Assembly (NCBI GenBank): GCA_027946355.1
Contig: JAPEUS010000006.1
Location: forward strand, 1,364,001 to 1,428,000
Length of the DNA: 64,000 nt
Reading direction: 5' to 3'
Source: Collariella sp. IMI 366227
Taxonomy: Eukaryota; Ascomycota; Sordariomycetes; Sordariales; Chaetomiaceae
Position numbers and translations under genes: made by a program. Below are positions 58,901 through 64,000 of the stretch, one piece after another. The first letter of the stretch is position 1. Every line of letters starts with the position of its first letter. The notes below the pieces were generated by a model, which was not told where the DNA came from, did no database searches, and saw nothing but the letters and a program-made list of their open reading frames with translations.

Positions 58901-61425
58901 ATCTTCCTGTAGACGCGTTGTCTTGATGGACACTCGCGTCTACGATCGAGACATGTGTCCCACCAGTTTAGGGGTTCGGTATTCTGGCGGCAACTCGAAA
59001 CGGCTGTCCTCCATCTCGGCACGACTTCCCCTCAGTGCTTCCTCTCGCTTCCGCTTCACTTCAGGATACCGTCACTCTCGCCTTTCAGCCGCTCGACGCG
59101 CTTCTGCTCCCAATTATCGAGATCCTTAGCCGCGAGTCTCTGTTTTACGCCCGTAGCACGTCAGCCTTTGTCCTCAGTCAAGCAGCCAAGCTTCCATCCT
59201 CAGAGCCGCTTCCAGACAAAGAAGCGGCAGTCCCTCAACCCCGACAATACAAAGCATAGGACGTACGTAATATTCCTCCCTGATATCCACCTTACATGCA
59301 GCTAGCCAGGGTTAGGGTGCCCCTGAGCTCAGGGGCAAACAGAAGGAAAGTCAACAATAAACAGGGCACTGTGTGAGTCGCAAACGCTCTCAACACTTCC
59401 TAGATCAAACTACCTATTGTGCAGGTGCAGCTATACATGTCAGAGGTATTTCGATCATAGTTAAAATACTCAAATTATTGGCTTCAGTCCCACGGCGCCT
59501 GGTACCCCTGTTCAACTAATAACTTTACATTGCACATTTGTTTGATCTTCCTCTGAGGCTCTGGATATAGTCGAACATGAAGATCTCGAATACACCACAG
59601 AAATGACTTAAGCCATTCAATATATTCTCAAACAATTCAGGCAAAATGCTATACCATCTTTTCACCGGAATCTCGCTTCCCAATTTTGTGGAAACTGGAC
59701 CGCTGAGACCTGATACGCACGAAATTGTTTTGTGCATGCTTCAGTATCAGTAAGGGATAAAAGGTAAGTCAAATTTACATTTCACTTAAAAGTTCTGTTA
59801 GGCCTGTTAGTTACCAATTTAGTAACTTATGACCGGGCTAGTGTGAGGGAAAAGAAGACTTCGTAAGGGACTTAACGGAGGTCAGGAACATACCGGCCCC
59901 AGGAAGCTCCCACTGGTTGCTGCTCTCTTTTCAACCATGCGTGGGAAGTTTGTTATTCTCGTATGTTTGGAACTGCTGCAACCATCATATTGGACGTGTT
60001 GAGAAGACTCTAGCTTGTTATCCACTAGACGTTTAGCTATGCTGCCTGTGAGTACGGAGCATTTCCGAGTCATAATTGCTGTTCTCAGAATGTAGATATG
60101 AAACTCTTCTCGAACTTCTCACACTGTCCTGTTTGCAACCTGTGAACGCTTTATCATCACCCTTTGTCGCCGGGCCTGAGGATCACTGCTTAGGAGAATA
60201 TGAGTAGCTTGGTGGCCATACCACTTTTACTCCTAGCGGGGCAGTTATTCGCTGCCTATTGTCAGCCTATGCTTGCTCTACAGGCTTGAAGCTCCCCCAA
60301 TGTACAGTATACATCATCATATACTCGCACCCCCCATGCAGCCAAAGTAGCCAAGCACGCCTTTATGCCTCTCCAGGTCCTACGACGTCTAGAAGGCTGC
60401 CACGTTTAGGTCTCCCCTACAACGAAAGTTAGACGCAGGCTATTGCAAAGCAACGCCGACCGGGAATGACCCTAAAAGAGCGACTGTTGATTGCGACTAC
60501 GTTAAAGACTGCCTCGTCGTCTCCCTGCTTTTTGGAGATGTGGGGGCTGATGAGACGAATGCCAATTCTCACATTCCTGAGAATACCTCTGGCGGGCTCT
60601 ACTCATAAAGCAGAAAGGTACCAGGAGCGAGTGTCTGGTAGGACTTGGTCTTTGAGGGTTAGCTAACAGGGGTTGGCTGATCCCCATGAAGGCTAGGTAT
60701 CAAATGCTTTGGAAATCCCAAATATCTTCACAACTAGCAACCTGTGCCAGGTAGGAATACTCTTTATCATGAACTAGTGAGGGTAAATACAAAATGCGTA
60801 CCCTCACGCTCAGAGATACCTGCGGTGCCGCCGCTGTCAAAATCTAGGATGTAGAGACACATATCGTTATCACATCGCCTTCACTGAAATGCCCAACTCA
60901 CTGCCAAGCCCCGACACCACTCTTGTCATCTGGGAAATGGCAATCAGGTCCCATGCATACTGCATCGGTTCCCGTTCCATAAAATACTCCATCCATCTGC
61001 CTCCAATCCTCTCATCTTGTCGTTGGCCTCCTGGGAAAGACGCCTCGGCCACCAATTGCCTGCGCTCATTGAATGTTTCAACGCCAAAAAACATTGCCAG
61101 CCACAATTGAGGGGCATTGTTGCTGAAAGTTGTTTCAAAATGCAGCTCAAGGATAGATGAAATATGGATGGAAAGGCGAATGACCTGAGTGGTGGCAAGG
61201 GCGATGTTGAGAAATGAGAAGAGTTAAAGTGAGCAGCATGACACCTAGGTTAGAGGCACAAGGCAGAAGGCACGGAGAGGGGAACACAGGGTTTGGAGTC
61301 GGCTTGATTGAACAGATAAAATTTCTCCCTCGGTGAAGGACCGTCCTTTAGCGCTGAGGCTATTTACAATGCTAGAGTACAAAGAAAAGGGGGAATCTTC
61401 GGAGAGGGTGGAAAAAGTATTTCTT
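55914..61425. other. 5.5 kb gene-poor tract
   Basis: No protein family, RNA gene or transposon recognised on either strand. 56100-58700 is GC-rich with many overlapping open frames that look accidental. 59300-61200 is richer in A+T. A short copy resembling RPL24 lies near 60788-60835. Confidence 0.45.
60788..60835 (-). pseudogene. Short relic resembling the exon 2/intron 2 junction of RPL24
   Basis: AAAATGCGTACC, then CTCACGC, then TCAGAGATACC and TGCGGTGC here match RPL24 at 29099-29135 (AAAATGCGTACC, TCAGAGATACC, CT, TGCGGTGC), differing by a 7-base insertion and a 2-base gap. It includes intron bases, so it would derive from genomic DNA, not mRNA. Confidence 0.5.
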
Positions 61426-62148
61426 TTAGAGCACAGAGAGGTCGCCGAATTTCTCCTGTAGGGGCCGTCAGCATCACATCCCAAGACAAGACCAGAGCAC
61501 GCAAAACGTACCTTGTACCCCGGCACGGACCAGCGACCCTTGGACACGAGCTTGGTGGTCTTCTCGTCGATGCTGGGCTCCGCGGCAGCAACCTCGTCGA
61601 CGGTGAGCTCGTCGAAGGGGCGGGCCTCTTCAATGTTCTTGAGCGTCTTCTCGAGGTCCTTGAGCTCGAGGTCGACCTTCTCCTTGGTGGCCTCGGCGTT
61701 CTTGATGGCCTCGACCTCGAAGGCCTCGATGGCCTTGAGCTGGCGGGAGACGTCGTACGAAGCGGGCTGGAAGGCGTTGAAGCGCCTCTCAATCTCGTCG
61801 ACGATGGCCGTGTTCTTGAGGACGCGGCGGTACTGGGCGAAGTCGATGGTCGTCGGCTGCTCGGCGAGCATCTGCACCTTGCGGCGCACGTCGTCGTTGC
61901 GCTTCTTGAAGGACTGAAGCCCGGCCACCGTCTGGCCGCGCAGGCCGAGCGACGTGGTAATCTTGGTCCAGTCGACCTTGAGAGCTGCGCTTCGCTGGTG
62001 CCGGGGGAAGAGAGGGAAACAAAAATTAGCTCAGCTCAACGACCCGCGGGACCGCCGGCGCCCGCTCCCAGCTTCGCCCCAGTCTGCCATTGTCCCCTCC
62101 CAAGCTCCAGAAAATGCCCAATTGACTCAGGGGACTTACTGCGGCCAT
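61426..62148 (-). CDS. atp7: Mitochondrial ATP synthase subunit d (ATP7)
   Basis: Peripheral stalk subunit of F1Fo ATP synthase. Exons 62148-62140 (nine bases coding Met-Ala-Ala), 61994-61512 and 61455-61426 give 173 residues. The sequence runs RSAALKVDWTKITTSLGLRG, TVAGLQSFKKRNDDVRRKVQ, TIDFAQYRRVLKNTAIVDEI and PFDELTVDEVAAAEP, ending PGYK | EKFGDLSVL. Length and motifs match fungal subunit d. The 145-nt first intron right after the third codon and the final ten-codon exon are well supported by GTAAGT and GTACGT donors. Confidence 0.95.
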
Positions 62149-62619
62149 TTTTGCGGTGGTTCTGAGGTGGTCAGGAGTGGAGAGTTCAATCGCTGTCGTT
62201 GCTCGAGTTTGCCGAATGCAAGCAGCATCCGCCGGCGAGAGGGCGCGTCACGTGACTACGTGCGGAACGAACCGGCAGCTCCGAGCTTGGATCTCGAAAT
62301 TCAACTGATCCGTCATCTGCTCCGAAACAACAGCTTGTATTTCAAAGAGCCATAGCTCGTTGAGAAATGGGGTTTAGTCAATCTCCGACCGAAGGAGAGG
62401 AGAGACAAGTTTTGGAGGTTTGAGGCTTCTGGATGGCACCACAACAAGCAAGACACACAACGAGGCATGTCTACGACAGATCACGGAACAGTTGAGATTA
62501 AGCAGCATTGTTAATCGCTGCCTAACTGACCAGCAAACGGGCAGAATTTGCCGAGAAACCGTCAGATCCTTTTGTTCGCAAAAATGCGCCCATAGATAGC
62601 CCCAGCGCCAGTCCCAAGC
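62149..62619. other. Intergenic region between ATP7 and NAC alpha
   Basis: Holds the ATP7 promoter and the NAC alpha 3' flank. Nothing else recognised. Confidence 0.4.
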
Positions 62620-63388
62620 CTAGACACTCAACGCCATGATTGAGTTGACTATGTCGTTGTCGTTCTCTTTGAGCGCCTTGATCGCCTTCTTCCGGGACAC
62701 GTTGGCCTGGGTCATGACGAGCTCAATGTCCTTGTCCTCGATGCCCTCGGCGTCGACCTCCTCGCCGTCATCCTCCTCCTCCTCCTTGGCGGCCTCGTGC
62801 TTGTGGTCGTGGTCGTGACCGGCGTGGTCGTGCTCAGCGGACTGGCTGGCGAGCTGCTGAGCAGCAGCGGCCTGGGCACTGGCGTTGAGATCCTCAATCT
62901 TGGCCTCGCCGAAGACGCTAGATGGGGGGGTCAGCTGACTCGTGTCAGACCACTTCTGGGAGTGGGCTTACATGTAGGTGTTGCTGTTAGGCGACTTGTA
63001 GACCTCGGGGTTGTTGATCACGAAGAGAATCTATCCCATATCCGTCAGCTTTCCTGCTCCGTTGCCGCCCATGTCCTAAAACAAGCCAAGGCCTGGCGGT
63101 GCCCCGCACAGCAGCAGCAGCCCCAGCCGTCCCATTCCCCTCCTCAGTTGCACTCACGTTCTTGGGGCGACGGAGAGTGACGCGAGTGATGCCGGGCACG
63201 CGGGTGAGGTGCAGCTTCTCAATGGCCTTGCGGGCCTTCTTCTCGTTGCGCGAGTGGATAACGGCGGAAGAGCCAGCGGGGAGGTCGCCGCCCTCAACGT
63301 CGGACTCGTCGCTGGAGTCATCGAGCTCCTCAACGGTGGGCTTCTTGGTCTCCTCCTCGGGGAGCTCCTGAACGCGGGGGTTGGCCAT
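62620..63388 (-). CDS. egd2: Nascent polypeptide-associated complex subunit alpha (EGD2)
   Basis: Partner of NAC beta at the ribosomal exit tunnel. Exons 63388-63158, 63030-62972 and 62917-62620 give 195 residues. The protein starts MANPRVQELPEEETKKPTVE, has the NAC dimer domain (IHSRNEKKARKAIEKLHLTR, VPGITRVTLRRPKN, ILFVINNPEVYKSPNSNTY, IVFGEAKIEDLNA), a His/Asp/Glu-rich linker (AEHDHAGHDHDHKHEAAKEE), and a C-terminal UBA domain (IEDKDIELVMTQANVSRKKA, LKENDNDIVNSIMALSV). Introns have GTGAGT and GTAAGC donors. Intact and typical. Its partner gene lies about 30 kb away in this window. Confidence 0.95.
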
Positions 63389-63892
63389 GTTGGAAAGCTA
63401 CAGTCAAACAGTCCAGTCGGTCAGCTCCCCGCACACACAACACATAACTGCTTCTAGCCATTGCCAAAGCTGCAACCGTACGGCTTCCCCGCATGATACG
63501 GGCTCCGGAACGGCATATCGTTACTGTTGTTCGAATCACACTCACATTGAGGTCGGAAATGCCACTAATTGGTATATGCGGGGTGCCGTCACGGCATTTC
63601 CCGGAGTTTTGTATTCTGATAGCTCACAGACCTGCGCCGCTCTGGCACCGTGCTTGTGGCATGGGCAACAGCCCGTTGGGGTCTTGTTTTTGGCTCAATT
63701 TCGCATTTTCCTTATGACGCCGGTCACCGTGATGATGTGACATACAGGTCTTCCGAAAGCGACGCAAAGATAAACCCAGCAACCCTAATGCTGATGTTCA
63801 TGCAGACCGTTCCAGAATACCCTTCCTTCACCCCAGAAAAGCCATGCCGAACCAAACGCTCTCCCTCTAAAGCAGCCAACCCGAGACAACGT
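63389..63892. other. Intergenic region between NAC alpha and RPL14
   Basis: Contains the NAC alpha promoter and the RPL14 3' flank. No further feature. Confidence 0.4.
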
Positions 63893-64000
63893 TTATGCCG
63901 AAGCCCTGATCTTGGCAAGAGCCTTGCGCTCCTCAAAGCGCCTCTGCTTCTTCAACCGCATGACCTTGAAGCGGTCGAAATCGGTGAGCGACTGGCGGCG
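63893..64000 (-). CDS. rpl14: 60S ribosomal protein L14 (eL14), C-terminal end only
   Basis: Only the last 35 codons lie in the window: RRQSLTDFDRFKVMRLKKQR, RFEERKALAKIRASA, then TAA at 63893-63895. This basic helix is the eL14 C-terminus. The gene continues past the right edge, so start and introns cannot be given. Confidence 0.85.
   Translation of the reverse strand, partial: RRQSLTDFDRFKVMRLKKQRRFEERKALAKIRASA

Overview
The window is nuclear DNA of a filamentous ascomycete (Pezizomycotina). It most resembles a GC-rich Sordariomycete such as a member of the Sordariales; I infer this from protein style, not from any search. Genes are spaced 0.3-2 kb apart, lie on both strands, and carry many 50-150 nt introns with GTANGT donors, CTAAC/CTGAC branch sites and YAG acceptors. 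There are no operons, CRISPR arrays, rRNAs, convincing tRNAs or recognisable transposons.

Layout. 0-12 kb: SPP1-type COMPASS PHD protein (cut by the left edge), SCO1 copper chaperone, choline/ethanolamine kinase, REC8 meiotic cohesin, MRS6 Rab escort protein. 13.7-20 kb: RRP43 exosome subunit, an alpha/beta hydrolase, a small unknown protein, complex I subunit NDUFA2, mitochondrial pyruvate carrier. 20.4-26.3 kb: pantothenate kinase, a RAX1-like RGS membrane protein, a DUF1348 protein. 27-33.6 kb: PMP20-type peroxiredoxin, RPL24, tRNA adenosine deaminase, NAC beta, CBP4. 35.7-47.1 kb: a CHS4/SKT5-type chitin synthase activator, a giant unknown protein with an RRM-like segment and an internal UAG, FMP46, a small acidic protein. 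47.4-53.7 kb: an amidohydrolase and a secreted GH35 protein. 55-64 kb: an unknown protein, a 5 kb gene-poor tract, ATP synthase subunit d, NAC alpha and the end of RPL14 (cut by the right edge).

Six genes serve mitochondria (SCO1, NDUFA2, MPC, CBP4, FMP46, ATP7). Four serve the ribosome or nascent chains (RPL24, RPL14 and both NAC subunits).

Three observations stand out. The NAC beta gene appears to need a one-nucleotide exon between two complete introns. The giant gene has a single in-frame UAG followed by CAA UUG, close to the tobamovirus-type leaky context, with 466 further open codons. The GH35 protein lacks the catalytic acid/base glutamate and carries a 6-nt exon right after its nucleophile codon. 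A caution runs through the whole window: many conserved genes show single-base frame changes, mostly in G or C runs, which look like assembly errors and break simple ORF calling.
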